Source: Lichenostomus cassidix (Eukaryota > Chordata > Aves > Passeriformes > Meliphagidae). Taken from it: a stretch of DNA of 64,000 nucleotides. Positions 1-13,800 of this stretch are shown here, in pieces (positions within the stretch are counted from its first letter, which is position 1; every line of letters begins with the position of its first letter). A program made the position numbers and the translations under genes. A model generated the notes under the pieces. It was not told the origin of the DNA, made no database searches, and saw only the letters and a list, made by a program, of their open reading frames with translations. Where the stretch lies: NCBI GenBank assembly GCA_008360975.2, contig CM039193.1, positions 14,994,501 to 15,058,500 on the forward strand. The letters run 5' to 3'.

Positions 1-3000
1 ACTAAGAGTTACATGGCCTTGGGGAAGAGTTTGGAGTTTTAGTTGCTGGAGATGTTTCAGCACCTGGTGGAGTTTACTACTTTCAAGACAAAATTATCAT
101 CATAAATTTCTGGCATTTTACCTGGATGGGACTGTGACAGCTTAAATCTCTGAATAAAGTTTACTGCCCACTTCATCTATCACTTGTCACCTGTGCCACA
201 ACACTGTGCCAGGCCAGCAGGGTTATGTTGGCAGCTCTAATGCAGGTCATCTTTGGGATCATGGAGCCAGCACTCGCACTCTACTGCTGAGGTGAGAACC
301 CAGGTCCTCAGATGGCTGCATGAAGAGTGCCAGATAGAGATACTTGAACAGATTCCTCAGTTTCCCCTCTTAACCTAACAGTTGTTACAACAAGCAGGAG
401 CTGCTACAGTGGCCTCCTGCCACCTGCATGTCCCACTGCACATGCAGTACATGAACAACAGCAAGGTTTTCTCAACAAAAAGTTTTTCAACAAACCCCCC
501 CCCGAAACAGCCTCCCTTCAAACCTTTCCCAAGATCTAGGCTCTTCACTTTTCAGTGTTTCCTTCTGCTCCCACATAATTGTAGGTGCATTAGGAAATAT
601 ATGCAACTGGAATTCTACCCTACTTCTCCAGGAGTTAACATCTGGACAGATCAGAAGCTATTATTACCCAAATGATCAAGAATTGGCTTCCTAATTTTAT
701 TGTTTTGCTATGATGTAAGACTACTACCATTGAAACACACTTTACTATAATACCCAAGATAAGAGCTTGCTGAAGCAATACCTAAATTAATACCTAAGTT
801 CATCACCTTAAACATTGTATCATTGCTTCTTCAAATCTCAGATGGAAAGCAAAAATCCCCGTTGTGCTCAGATGCCTTGAACTTTGCTAATTGTTCATGT
901 GCTACTCAGATTATTGCTCCTGATGTCAGATGAACATGTGTGGTCCTCTGCTCTCCCTCTGCAACATAATGAGAACCAGCTTATCTCATATCAGCTTCCA
1001 GAAGAGCTCAGCTATCTAAGGCTACCCACAATGTGCTCTGTTTTCTGAGCTGAATTAATATTTAGGGGAAAAAAAGTAACACAAGAGATACAAATTACTG
1101 AAAAACAACCAGCTGGGAAATTAGCCCAGGATAAAACACTGATATTTGAAGGCAATGCAGAGAACAGCTCAGTGTTCAGTCCTGCTAACAGGGCTTTAGA
1201 GAGTTATTTAGAAATAGGAAAGGCAGAAACAGAAGCTTGGGAATATGATGACTCAACTCTTGCCCAAAATATCAGCTAGCCAAGCCAGGGACAGGCATTT
1301 CTTCCTAATGCTGAGAAAAGGCATCTCAGGAAGGAGGTTATGTGCTGATATTTTAAAAGGGGCCCGGGTTCTCCCATAGTTTTCAGCAGAACGATTTTAC
1401 TTTCAGGCTAGACTCCCAGAATGGAAGGGGACAGAAAAAACCTTCTACCCAACATAATGAGGACATTTACACCAAATATGGAAAATCCATTTATTCTCTA
1501 TTTCACAGCAGAGATTTAAAACAAATCTTCCCTTTTCCAGGAAGTGCCTTCCTATGGAACAGGAGTGTCCCCAGCCTGTGCTGTGCAAGCCACCCAGCGC
1601 ATCCCCTTTGTGAGCATGAAATGCCCCTGGAGAAGCCCCAAGATGTGACTTCAGCCACCACTCTGCAGCCCAGGGAAGCAGGAAAGCAAACTTCAGGGCT
1701 GCTCTTCCAAGCCTCTCTGCCTGGAGCCCATCCAGGTTGTGACACAGACCAGCAGTGGCTGAGCTGGCAGGGGAAGGAAAGTCTCCCTGGCCTGATTAGA
1801 GCATCTACTTAACAGGCAGGACAGCGAGGTGTCAGTTCTGCTTTATGAATGTTCAAGTTCTTCAGACAAACTAAAAGGGCACTAATAAAGACTGAGAACA
1901 CCCCAGCAGCCTCTGCCATGGCAGCTTGAACATTGGCTGCTGCGGCCCTTTGAGGGAGGATTTTGCCATATCTTCAGCAAAGGCATCACCCTGAAGTGCA
2001 GTCTGAGGAGTATCTTCACTGCTTCCCATCTCCCTCCCTCACATTTCTGTAGAAATCCAGCTCTTTATTTCTTTTGTTACTCTGATGTTAAAGATACATC
2101 TAAAAATGGGAATGACTTTTTTCCCAGACAATGTCAAGGATATGATCCAAATTAATTTCAGCTTTGTTTTTGTTTTTTTTTTTTTAATCTTAATGAAAAG
2201 AAGTATTTATTAAAATCCAGACAGAACTTTTTCTTTCCAGCTATAAACAAGATACACATAGCAATAACTCTGACTTCCTGAGACTACAGACAAAAAGGAG
2301 AAAAAGAAAAATGCTTTAATAATAGTAACAATATTTACAGTTTAAAACTAGTTTTTGATCTCAGTGTTATTCATGTTTTGTCTCAGAGAGTGAAACTGAT
2401 GCACCATTCAGTAACTCACACTGAAGCCCACAGCAGAACACAACTGTGACTCAAATGCTGTAGATCATGCTGCCCTTAACACCATTTGTCAGTGCTCAAA
2501 CAATTTTCTGTAGTCAAATATGAGATGAAGCACAAACTACATTTCATAAGATGCTATTGCCACTCTTCTGACAGCTCACAGAGTGAAACACCCTGGTTTT
2601 TTTCTATAACAAAGTAACTGTTACTCAGAACCTTGTATTATATCACAGTTCTAATCTAAAGAAAACTCCAGCTTGCATTCAATGAAATACCAAGTGGGAA
2701 AATGAAGCATTTTCAAGAACTGCATCAAGATCTTGCCATACATTTCTCTGTTCTGGGCTACTTCAGCATTCAGTCTTCTGTAGTGGCCCTTACTGTTCCT
2801 CCAATCATCTGAAAACTGAGGTCAGATGGTCTATTGATATTACCAAGGTTCCAATCTTCATTTTTTTGAAAGTATCATGAATGTGGAAAAAAAATCCCAG
2901 GTAGCATCTTTTCCCTGTGATCTCTGCAGCAGCCACAATAACCATCTCCACATCAACAGCTGCCTCCAACAGCTTCCACCTTCTCTCAGAATCATGGGCC

Positions 3001-3027
3001 TATGGTATATAGCTCAAATTACTGAAT
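1..3027. other. Non-coding, AT-rich sequence
   Basis: No gene, RNA gene or recognisable transposon is visible. The open frames (longest about 97 codons, at 382-675) have chance-like composition and no splice or initiation context. A run of 13 T lies at about 2173-2185. I read this as intron or intergenic DNA. Confidence 0.5.
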
Positions 3028-3300
3028 TGTAGAACGGTTTTGGTTGGAAAGGACCTTAAAGAACACCCAGTTGCAGCCCCCTGCCAGGGGCAGGGACACC
3101 TTCCACTATCCCAGGTTGCTCCAAGCCCTGTCCAGTCTGGCCTTGGACACTTACAGGAATGGGGCAGCCACAGCTTCTCTGGGCACCCTGTGCCAGGGCT
3201 TCCCCAACCCTCACAGTAAAATATTTCTTCCCAATATCCAATCTAAACCTACTCTCTGCCAGTTTGAAGCCATTCCCCTTGTCCTGCCTGGTTCCCTGGC
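3028..3300 (-). mobile_element. CR1: CR1 LINE 3' fragment, 5'-truncated
   Basis: The plus strand starts with a block like GGTTTTGGTTGGAAAGGACC, followed by the typical CR1 tail order: CCCTGCCAGGGGCAGGGACA, CCAGGTTGCTCCAAGCCC, CTTCTCTGGGCA, CCTCACAGTAAA and CCCCTTGTCCTG. This is the reverse complement of the 3' end of an avian CR1, so the element lies on the minus strand. Similarity fades near 3290-3300, well before any reverse transcriptase code. The frames across it (3044-3415 plus, 3056-3403 minus) are passengers of the repeat. Scattered substitutions suggest an old copy. The exact right edge is uncertain. Confidence 0.85.
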
Positions 3301-4719
3301 TCCTGGTGGGAGGGACATCACAGAGAACCACCAAAGACAGAGACTGAGATCTCTTTTTAAAAAACAGAGGGAAGACAGGAGTCAGGTAGTTCAGCCACAG
3401 CACAGAAGATCATAAAACTAACAACCTGCCAGGAATTTAAAATCCGTGTTCCAGCTGGGAACACACCTTTCTTCCCTCCAAAGTGCAGCCCCTTTCTGAC
3501 TACCTTTCACTTCCAAACAGCCATCGGGACACAAACTCGGGATTCACTTCCTGGCTTGGTCATTACGACCCTGAAACTTGCTGACAATTCCCGCAGGAAT
3601 TCTCACAATCCAAAGGTTCTGAGCTGCCCTCTCCTGGGAGCAGTGGAGGCAGCAGGGCAGCCTCCCACAGCCAAACACTTCATTAGCAGGTGGGGAGAGC
3701 TGGTGGAATGGGAAATTAATGCATCGAGCAGCCTCCTCCAGATGGACTGCCTGGCTTTCCCATTTACTGTTCCACTAAAATTGGACTATGGGGTTAGGAT
3801 TCAGCTTCAGCTGCATTTCTTCTGCAGGCTTCAGAAAAAAGGTCATTTTGCATCAATTTCTTCACAGGTTTTCCAGATAGGAACCCACATGGATTGTTAG
3901 ATTAAATCAATAGGGCAAAGACTAAGTGAATGCTGTGTCAGAACAAGAGCTTACAGAGGAGTTTAACAGGACTGACAAAACACAGCCTGAACAGGTGCCT
4001 GGTGCTGTTCATGGCAGAAATGTGTTTGCACTTAGGATTTTCCCAAATCTCCTGTTAATTTAAGAGAAAGAAAAAGGATCCCAGATCTGTGAGTGATGAA
4101 GGAAAGGAATCAGCCTGCAGCTGTAACCCAAAACATAGTGAAAGCCTGAGCTCGTTGAAAACAGAGTTTTCATTGCCACATGTTTTTATTACATCAGACT
4201 TGAAGCAGAGAACTTGGAGCTGGAGGATAGATTAGTGAAAATATCATAATACACCTTTAGCAGCATCAGTCTGCCCTTCCATGTCCCTGCTCCCCTTTTG
4301 GGAGACACCAGTGGAGACAAAAGTGAGGAGATAGCTCAAAAAGGCTGCAGCATAAAAAATATGGGTTTGGGGTTTTTTTCCCCCCTGAATATATACATAT
4401 GTGAATGTTTTTTAAGTATGATAAAAAGCTGGAATTTCCAGGAACATTTCTCCACTAAGTTGTCGACAGAAATCACAAGGTGGATGATTTCTGCAATTTG
4501 AAGAGTGGGAAATGGCAGCCAGTATGCTAATTAGGAAGAGTTCTAGGAGAAACATCTAAAGCAAAGCCCACCAGGAATAAGATGGGTCTATGCTTTTAAG
4601 ATTAAAAAAGTATTTAAATCGCCTACCATAGCCTCTGATGGTTTTGTTTCTTAGGGGAATTTTTTGTTTGGTTTTAGAAGAAAGTTTCTATTCTCTAATA
4701 ACTTCTGCTTCTTCTGCAG
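3301..4719. other. Non-coding sequence, no gene seen
   Basis: Unremarkable sequence between the first CR1 tail and a possible plus-strand microexon. The frame at 3556-3900 (114 codons) resembles no family I know and lacks support. Confidence 0.45.
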
Positions 4720-4742
4720 ACACTTGGGATTAGGATGATCAG
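4720..4742 (+). other. Possible 23-nt microexon
   Basis: A pyrimidine-rich stretch, CTTCTGCTTCTTCTGCAG, ends at 4719. After 23 nt comes CAG|GTGAGT, a near-perfect 5' splice site, at 4743. Seen directly: a strong acceptor and a strong donor in the same orientation at microexon spacing. Inferred: a microexon of an unknown plus-strand transcript. The length is not a multiple of three, so it would shift a frame unless paired. Two good sites this close can also arise by chance in 64 kb. Confidence 0.25.
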
Positions 4743-5896
4743 GTGAGTCACTTCATGAATATTCCTGCACCCATATGGCATGCACAGGAAATCCATTAGA
4801 ATTTATATTTCTTTACATGATTATTTATTCGAGTAAGCCCTTGCTTCAAAGTGTTGGTGCTGGTCTCCTAACATAACAATTCAATAAATTACTCTTTTCC
4901 TCAATGCCCCATAAGCAAGGAACATGGCAGTGCTTTGTGAAGACCTATTACTCTGGCACATTGCAAAGAAAACACCACACTTTTGAGCACATTTCCTCCA
5001 ACAACAGATGCCTCTCTACATTTTAGAAGCTGCAGATGTCATTTTTAAGGAGGGGAGGAACTCAGCTATCATCTGCAATTATTAAAAATTAATTTGTCTC
5101 TGACTGCTTATTACTCCCATATATGTTTGGACATAGTACCATTCATTTCCTGAGTAACCATAGCTGCTTCCAGACTGCCAGTCTGCCTGGGGTTTTGACA
5201 GGGCTCCTGATGAGATACACACATAATTAGTCAGTATTTTGCATGTAACTGGATACAAGAGCTAGATCCTCAATTAGATTCAAGCCAAAGTCACTCTGCT
5301 GGGTATAACTCAGCTAAGAAAATTGCTGAGGATCTCCAGTGTGACTTTCCCATTTTTGTTTGATTCCATTCCAATTAATTTTTATGAAGAGAAATCGGGG
5401 TTTTTTATTGTGGTTTGTTCATAATTAGGTTCACTAAAAACTTTAGATAAATGGGTTTAGAATGGGTGTGGAAAGATGTGAGTAGGCTCTACTATTCATG
5501 TTTAGTTTGTGAGTATCATTTTTCTCAAGAACTACCTGTAAGCTGTGGGAGGGAGCCCAATGAACATCACATGGAGAGCCTGATCTTGTCAGGACCAGCA
5601 GCCCTGCCAGACACAGGGCATGCAGGACTGATGGACCACAGCACTTTCTGACCTTTTCCTTTCATCTTCTCTTTCCCCCTCCTCCTCCCCAGCTGGCATC
5701 CTCCTTTAAATGGCCAGCAGAGTCCAGAGCTGGACTCTCAAGGAAGGGAAGGGATAGATAAAAAGGCACAGAGCTGGCAGCAGAAACTGGAAAGCAGAAG
5801 CAGAAATGGCAGAAGAACCTGAAGACCATGAAGCTCAAAGAAAACACGATCTTATCCTTCCTGCCACCAGCAGATGGGATGCAGTGTTTTTTACAG

Positions 5897-5917
5897 GAGA
5901 GAGAGAGAGAGAGAGAG
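5897..5917. repeat. (GA)n microsatellite
   Basis: About ten uninterrupted GA units. Short, and expected to be length-variable. Confidence 0.95.
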
Positions 5918-6212
5918 GGAAGGAGAATAATAGTTACTCTCTGGACTTCAGGAAAAGTAGAGAAACCTGACTGTCTCCTCCTCATCTTGCCCAAAACAGA
6001 CTCGGTGGCCAGGAAGCCTTTCAAGGAGCAAAGCACTAGCAGCAGGTGGTGCCATCTGTCTAATTCCTTCTTGCTCAAACAATTCATGTCCCACTTTGTG
6101 AGGAAGGTAAAAAAAACCCAACCCCAACTGCCAAATAGCCAGGGAGTGGGAGAATGGGAGACAGGAGACAGAAGGCTCATTTGAACTGAATAACATGAAA
6201 TAAAAACAGTGC

Positions 6213-6236
6213 TAATAATAATAATAATAATAATAA
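6213..6236. repeat. (TAA)8 microsatellite
   Basis: Eight perfect TAA units followed by AAGAA. In the opposite frame it produces the isoleucine run of the open frame at 5662-6243, which is therefore an artefact of the repeat. Confidence 0.95.
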
Positions 6237-7086
6237 AGAACAATGAAAAATGTGATTGCTAAATGACACCTTCTCTCTATGGTCTACTTTTTTGCACCTG
6301 TGCCTGAAGATAAATGATTAGACAGAAAATCAAACCACAGGACAGTTTTATCCCTGAGCTGAAATGCAAAGGCCAGGGCAGTCCTGGGAGAGGCTGCATC
6401 ACATCCTGCCCTGCTGTGCATTGCTGTTATCACTGGCCAGCTGGAGCTTCCCATGGTGCCACCTCTCTGAAATATGGGCAGACACTGCCTGGCACATCAT
6501 CCCTCTGTCACCTGGGGCTGAGGCACATCAGCCAGCTTTGCATCATTTCCATCAGTGTTGCTTTAGCTCTGGGCAATGTAAGGGATTTTCCTGTCAAATC
6601 TACCTTACATGTCACAGACTATCCTCTCCTATCTCTGTTTTAATATGCAACCATGTATTAAGCTCTCTGGAAAATGCTGAACAATAAATATCAGCTCTGC
6701 ACTATAAGCAAGACTCTGCTGCAACCTCAGCAAAATTATCCAAGAGCTCTTTGGTTCCACAGTGCATGTAGGAGTAGAGAAGCAATTTCTTCCACTTGGA
6801 CTAAATCAGCTTGCAAGAAATAATGGTTCATTCTCCTGAGCTCAGGACTAACTTTTTGAAGCAGATATCAAAACAAACATTTACATACAAGGTAAAATTC
6901 ATGTTATAACAAAGCAGCAATCCCCCCTTCAATTTATGAACTGCAAGAGTTAGGACTAAGTTATGAGAAAAATAAAGGGATTCACTTTTAAAAGAGAAGG
7001 AAGAAATGACAGAAGGTATCTGGTGCAGTTTAAATGAGTTTTATTTTGAAGCCATTCAGAATTTAGACCCTAGATGAATGTCTTAC

Positions 7087-7141
7087 TGAGGCAAATAAAG
7101 AATCTGCTGGCACCATGAGGAGAAATCTCCTACCTCAACAA
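7087..7141 (-). CDS. Candidate internal coding exon, gene unknown
   Basis: On the minus strand a clean acceptor, CAAACCCTCTTTCAG, is followed by 55 nt and then CTCA|GTAAGA, a good donor. One frame is open and reads VEVGDFSSWCQQILYLP, with 2 nt at the start and 2 nt at the end belonging to split codons. It could follow an exon ending in phase 1, such as the candidate at 22844-22983. I do not recognise the peptide. An open frame this short is common by chance, so the support is mainly the two splice sites. Confidence 0.25.
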
Positions 7142-7541
7142 CTGAAAGAGGGTTTGATTTAAATTCCCCAAAGTTGCAATGAATAATATTCTTTCTAGCT
7201 CTGTACTTCCAGTGACAATGATTGTCCTTGACATGCTCACATTGCAGACATTCTGCATAGACTGCATTTTGCACAGGCTGAGTTCAGAGGAACCAAGGAT
7301 GCCACCATGCTGCCATTGTACGTCCCAGACATGGCCATACCAGCACTGAACTCGGGAATACCATTTGATACAAGCTATGTATCAAGGGAAGGATAAGAGA
7401 GACAGCATGGTCCAAGGGTTGGAGGAGGAAGGATAGAGAAGGTAATTTTCCCTTTCTGTGCCATATTCTTCCTAAAAGTGATGCCTGAGCACATTAGAAA
7501 AGCCATGATGGGCACATGCTACTTTGCAGGCGGAAATAATG

Positions 7542-7557
7542 AAAAAAAAAAAAAAAA
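7542..7557 (+). repeat. Poly(A) run, 16 A
   Basis: Uninterrupted A16. It could be a retroposon tail, but no target-site duplication or recognisable body was found. Confidence 0.9.
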
Positions 7558-8780
7558 TTACCAAACCAGCAGTTTCTGACTGGTGAGGAAGGAAAAGACC
7601 ACCAGACTAGAAGGGATTATACACACCAAACCAGTGAAGTTCCTGAAACAGCTCCACAACAGGAGTTTATTCCAGAGATTAACTCAGTTTCTGGTTTTAA
7701 TTTTCACATAGTACCACCATCTGGGTATCCCCTCTCCTGAGGCAAACAACATTTAGCAAAAGCACAGCCTTGCTGCCCTTCCAACACCACTTCCCAAAGG
7801 CACACCCAGATTTTGGACTTGCATGGCCACTGACAACTTTGCCAAAGAAAGGAAACGTTTCCCACAGCTTTACCCTTCACACTCAGCACAAGAAGGACAC
7901 CTTTTTTAAACAGACCTCCACCATTTGGCCTTTGGCACAACAATTTTTCTCAGGCCAAGACTTCACATTCAGTGACAGCATAAGCAAGAGTCACTGAATT
8001 CCACAGAAATGCCCTCAACTGCCCTGAGTTCCTCCTGTGCTGCTGTAGGATATACAGAGCTCAACTGAAGGAACAAGGCAATGTTGCACACAAGTTTTCC
8101 AATTCTCTGCTGGCCCTGCCACAAAACTCCTGAGGTCTCTGACCAGGATATGATAGTGACAACTCTCAGGATCCTTCACGTTTCCTATTCCTCACTCTTC
8201 CTTCCTGACATCAATGGCAATTCTCAGCCAAAAGCAGCTCTGACACTTTCTAATGGAGCAGGAACATAATGCAGACCCTGCTTTCATCACAAGCTGGGCT
8301 TAACCCAGCAGCCTTCACTCCCTGGGGGATGTTCTGCTCCCCAAGTCATGCACAGAGGTGCAGCTCTCAGCATTTTCAGTAACATAACAAGGGATGGGCC
8401 TTGTGTGCTCTGGAGAAGTCCTGAGCACAAACACCTCCCATTCTCTCTTCTTCCCCTACAAGTACAACTGTTCACAGCTCAGCAGTAAAGGAGGGAAAAA
8501 GGAGGAGCAAGTCACCAATAACTAAGCACATCTCACTACTAGGTACTGAAAGACACAAGTAATAATAAGAATAAAGACTTTCCCTGTTCCATCTGTATTG
8601 TAAGCACTGGAGTATGAAAGCTTCAGACCTCCTTTGAAAGAGTCCTTGGGCAAAAAGAAGTGACCCAACCTAAGGCTGCTCTATTCATCAGTGATGAAGC
8701 CATGTAAAGACAGCATTTTCCTTCCTGCTGTCATTTTGAAGTCTGTTTACTTGTAACATTAAAAGGAAGTGAATTACCTC

Positions 8781-8803
8781 AAAAAAAAAAAAAAGAAAAA
8801 AAA
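8781..8803 (+). repeat. A-rich simple repeat
   Basis: A14, a single G, then A8. Low complexity. Confidence 0.9.
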
Positions 8804-10587
8804 GATGGCTGCCTGGTCACCTCAGAACACCTCAATACCAGATAAATGTTCCTCTTACAGAAACGAGTATTAGAGCCCTTGGATGGCATCTTTCATCCTG
8901 TGAATTGCCCAATTACTTCAGAAAGATGTCGTGGCATTGTTGAATGCTGATAGAAACTCATTGATCTGTTCCCAGCCTTACCAGTACACAAAGGATGGGA
9001 AACACTCCTAGCTCCGAGTTTCTATAATGTGCCTTATTGATTCTCTGATCGCCAAACTCTGCACTTATTTACAAACATGCTGCACTGCAAAGCCCCCATG
9101 CATAGAAAACACCCTGCCCAATTTATTTCCTTTTTACTGAAACATTTTGTATGAAATATCAAATCAGCTGTAAGTAGTAGACATGGATTTTTGCTTATGT
9201 TTACCATGCAATTTTACCCAGAGAGAACTAAATGTGGATTTGTAGAATGCAGTGATTTTTCAGCTCAGACTAGCATAGGTTTAATAAACTTGTTCAGACC
9301 TGTCTTAAAAATGTTGGACTCCATGTGGTTTATTGATCAGTTTGTCTGCCCAGGGCTCCAGAGCTCTCCCTTCACCTGCAGAATCTGTCCATACAGGACA
9401 CATGGGAATCAGACCCCAGTGTTCCCAGACCTGCAGTGTACAACCACTGTGCTCACATACACACAGAATTTACTTGAACTTACATAAAAACCATTTTTCC
9501 TGCAAAAGTCCAGGGTAATAGGGGTCAGGAAAACACTCAGTTGCCACAAAAAAAAACCCTTACCATTCATTTTTAGGGCTCTTTCATGCTACTTTAATGC
9601 CTTAACAAGCTTATTGTACCTAACACAGTGGCTGATCAGGAGCATTCCAAGGTCTGGTTTTGGTCTTTTCACTGAGGCAATTTCTAGTCAGAAAGATTTT
9701 TGTTCTCTGGAACATGCCTGTTCTCTTCATACTCCAAGTTTTCACTGTAATTTCACTGATATTTCTTCAGTCTCAAAGTGCAATTTTTTTGCCAACAAAT
9801 TTCTGCTCATACTTTTCACTGATTCCCTGCTACTGATTGTCTTACCAGCAAGACTACTTAGGGCTAGTAAAGAACTGACTTTTCCTAAGAACTTCACTTA
9901 CTTAACCACAATTCTGAAGCAGAATAATGTCCTTTCATGTATACTAGACATAAAATAATTGTGTTCATTAGGCTTGGTAGGACACTGCTCTGAGAAACCA
10001 CAGAGAGCAGACCTGACCAAGAATGTATCATTCTGCATAGCTGGCTTTGGAATAGATGAGGATTTGCCCCATACTTACTTTTATCAAATTAATAGGTATC
10101 ACAGCCTTCACAGTACCCCAAGTAGAAAGTTGCCCAATGGGCCACATTTGCTTTCATTACACCTGCAACAGACTGTGAAGAAAGTAAGGCAAGAAGCAGA
10201 TATGACATCCTAATGGTTTTACTCCAGTGTTTCCACGGGCTCTCATCAGAACAAAGAGTACTCTGTAACACTGAGCAGGTGCTGCTCTCTACAGGGTAAA
10301 TATCATGATTTCTCCTACCTTCTTCTGAGGCAGAGATTGATCCCCAGACAGACACATCCCCTGTAGAGCTGTTTTGGGACATGTAGGTCACCCTCTCCAA
10401 TCCTCTGCAGAGCTCAGGTACTTCTGGGTGCTGCCTCAGCACCTCCTTCTTCCAAGCACAAGGTGCTCAGTGTGTCCCTTGGGGCTGTTGGCACACACAG
10501 ACTTCCAGAAGGCAGGAGAGGAGGTCACCAGCTTTCCCAAGCAGCTGAAGGGAGAAGGATAATCAACAGCAAGTGGGAAATCATAAA

Positions 10588-10862
10588 ACACAAAATCATA
10601 GAATGGTTTGGGTTGGAAGGGAACTCAAAGACCAGCTCCTTCCAATCCTTCCAATCCTAAGGACGCCTTCCCCTATCCCAGGTTGCTTCAAGCTCCATCC
10701 AACCTGGCCTTGAACCCTTCCAGGGATGAGGCAGTCACACCTTTTCTGGGCAAGTGCCTCATCACCCTGCCAATAAAGAATTTTTCTCTAATATCTAATC
10801 CAAACCTACTCTCTTCTGGGTGGTCATTCCCCCTTGTCCTGTCCCTCCATGCTCTCATAATG
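10588..10862 (-). mobile_element. CR1: CR1 LINE 3' fragment, 5'-truncated
   Basis: It begins with AATCATAGAATGGTTTGGGT, the reverse complement of the CR1 3' terminus, where CATAGAAT is the complement of the terminal ATTCTATG octamer. The usual order follows: CCCAGGTTGCTTCAAGC, CCAACCTGGCCTTGAACCC, AAAGAATTTTTCTCTAATAT and CCCTTGTCCTGTCC. The element is on the minus strand and truncated around 10860. A 9-bp duplication (TCCTTCCAA twice, about 10638-10656) sits inside it. The frames at 10608-10868 and 10688-10948 are repeat passengers. Of the four CR1 tails in the window, this looks closest to the consensus I remember. Confidence 0.9.
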
Positions 10863-13800
10863 AACTGATCTTCTGGGGTTTGCTGAAGAGAAACAGAACA
10901 GAGGGGTAAAGGCTCCCCTTTAAAGGCACCCCAAGTTCTAAAGAGCACCTTTCACATGCATACATCAAGGGGCAACGATCTGTTCCCCAATGAGCAGAGA
11001 AACAAACACTTATCCCATACATCTGTTTCTAAACTAGAAGAAACAGGTTAATGTGCAACTGATTCATAAGCCATGTGCTGGCCTGCTCCCCAGGGATGCA
11101 TTTCACCCTGGAGTTTAATTAAACTCTCCTCCTTAAGCAAACAGTATATTCTTAAGAGATTCTAAGGACAATTTGTTATTCCCAGTTGATTTTCTTCCAT
11201 TATTGTATGTAGTCATTTTTTATTTATATCACACCTTTTGTGTATCCCATACAGCAAAACTCAGCACCATACCATTAGCATACTGTAGCTACACAGGCGC
11301 TTTCCAAAAATTTACAGTCCCAGGCTAATCCCGCCTAAGTACAGAAAATAAAGATCAATTTTTCCACATCTGAACCAGACTGGATTTAATTCCAGCCAAC
11401 ACATTCAAATGACAGCTTGGGAAACACAAGATTCTTTAAGGTCCTGAGCTGAATTACAACCAGTGTTAAGGCAGTGGACTGGAGATGTCAATTGTAGAAT
11501 ATCCTCCTAATGTTTATTAACTTCTCTGTCAATGAGAATCACGGCTCTGACAACAGACTGGCTGGTGAAAAATCATTGTCCATCTGTTCCCAGCTCACAT
11601 CCGAGGCTAAAGGACTCGCTTTCCTTGCTGAAGTGTAAAAAGTCATTTGAGTTTGAAAAGCACTAGAAATGCCTCTGCTATCACATGCAGCGAGCCACAA
11701 AGCTCAGACTGTTTTACAGGGGCACTGTCACAGCATATCAGGAGAAATTAGCCATTTAAGGACTTCAAAATGTCCCACTCTGGAGCCAGGCTGAGGCTGC
11801 CACACGCACAGCTGGAGCTGAACGAAGGTCAACTCCTTTTAGTGCCATGTCACCGTGCCAGGCCCTGCTGCAGCCACTCTGAAACACTCCCCATAGCCCA
11901 AACCACGTCCAGAACACTGGTTCAGCCCACGCCATGTGCTTTTGCTTGCCAGCAGGGTAAGAAAACCCTGTTTCAGCATCCCCACAGTGCTCTTCGAAAC
12001 GCTGTGCAGAAACCACGCGGCGGCCAGAAATGAGTCATTAAGGACTCCAGCTTCTGATGTTTGTATCACCATGTACAAATGAGTAAACCAACATCCTCTT
12101 GACAAAAATCACTACTGAAAACCTGGTACACACAGTCTAAATAACTGACTGGGTGTAGTGTTTAGAAAATTAATAAATTACCTGTATGCTGCACTCCCTA
12201 CAAACCTTCAGGCCCCAGAACTAGACAGGTTGCATCAGGTGCACTGACAAGATAATACTAATTAGATAAAAAAACTACAATCTAAACTAAATGATGTCTA
12301 GATAAAAAAATACAGTGGATGTTGGAGGTTTTCTCTGTGGGGAGAACACAGGCATGTGCATTATTCTGGAGAGAAGTGAGGAATGACTTATCTAATTGAA
12401 ACTACAGGGGTGTAGAGGGAAGGGAGCAGGAAAGACAGACGGTAATTCTGTGAGCTGGAAAGTGGCCAGGATGCTGGGGTTAGCAGCTACAACTTTCAAA
12501 AGCATCATGAGATCTTATGTGATTACAAACCATCAAGAACCTGGTTCTAATTCTTATCCAAGTTACATTTGGCAGCAGAGCAGGGCAGCAGTCCAAGACA
12601 TTGCATTCATTTGAGCTGAAGGACAGAAGTCACCCATGCCCCCACATCCCTGTCCTTCAACTTCTTTTGGCTGTTTCGCCTCTAACACTAGTGAGGCCTT
12701 GGAGAGCGAGTGCCTGGTGAGATGCCACATCCCTGGAGCTGTAAAGCTCTTGGCAACCATCCCCTCAAGCAGGACTTGCTGTAAACAGCTGTGGGAGGGT
12801 TCATGAGCATCGCCTGAGCAGCCAAAGCAGCACTGCAAGGGGTGCAGGGCAGTCACCTCCGCTGTTGGTAACCCACCAAATTCCCACATTTGTAGGAGCC
12901 CTTGTGCAGTCTTCTCTGAGCGATGTACAGACATCACCTTTTTTGGACACCAACAGCAGCATCATGGCAGCAAAGAAGCAAAAATTCTCTCCCCCAAACC
13001 TTAAAAAGCCAAATGCCATTTCATCAGATCTACCACAGCTGCAAGGATCCTTTTGATCACAGAGAGCGTAGGTTGTGCTACTCCCAAGGTATGGTGCTTG
13101 TTTCTGCTTCTCATGCTCTTACTACACATCATTCCCCCAAGCTCCATTTGGAAAGGACAAGGCTCTTTGTTACACTTACAGCACTTTATTGTAAGTAGCC
13201 AGGACACCATTACTGCTGGAATTGCAAGAGACTATCACAAGAGTTAGAATGAAATGCCAATACCACGATTTGCTGTTTACAGTACAGTGCATGGGATTTC
13301 CAGATGTGATGTAGAAGTAGCATTGCAGTTTAAGTGTATTAAATGCGCCATAAACATCTAAATTGCTGTTGATATTTTTTTAAAGGATCAAAGAGACTAA
13401 AGCAAGTATCATCCCCCTTAATTGGGAACAATTGCAGAACGTTTGCAGAATCCCCAGAGTATCTAGATCCACGGGTCCAGCTAACAAGGGCTGCAGGGAT
13501 GAATCAGAGAGAACACCTTGCTCAGCACAGAGCCTTCCCATTACACCCCAGGATGTACAGGATACACATTTATCAATAACCAGAAGAGCTGCAGGCCTAG
13601 ATTTCAAAATACAGTAACTATTTGAGGTCCCTGTATCATAACATTTGAGCTGATTTGTGTTTCCCCCAGAACAAACCATGAGCTTTAACAGGGTTTATTT
13701 GAATATGCATGCTGTTCTCCTGAACACTCTGCTGCAGTGGTGGGGGTTTTTAAGTGTGTGCTTCCTCAATCATTACTTATTTGCATATTTGTTTCCCTTT

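Larger units (their letters stand above)
7142..10587. other. Non-coding sequence with A-rich runs
   Basis: No gene is recognised. There is an A16 run at 7542-7557 and an A-rich stretch at 8781-8803 (A14, G, A8). Neither is preceded by a sequence I can identify as a retroposed gene or SINE. The open frames (up to 114 codons, 9614-9958) are chance-like. Confidence 0.45.

Noticed and set aside
3044..3415. 123-codon plus frame and its 115-codon antisense partner
   Set aside because: They are contained mostly in the CR1 tail. The frames are repeat passengers.
5662..6243. 193-codon minus-strand frame
   Set aside because: It starts in the (TAA)n microsatellite, includes the GA repeat and ends in a glycine run. 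It has no domain or splice context.
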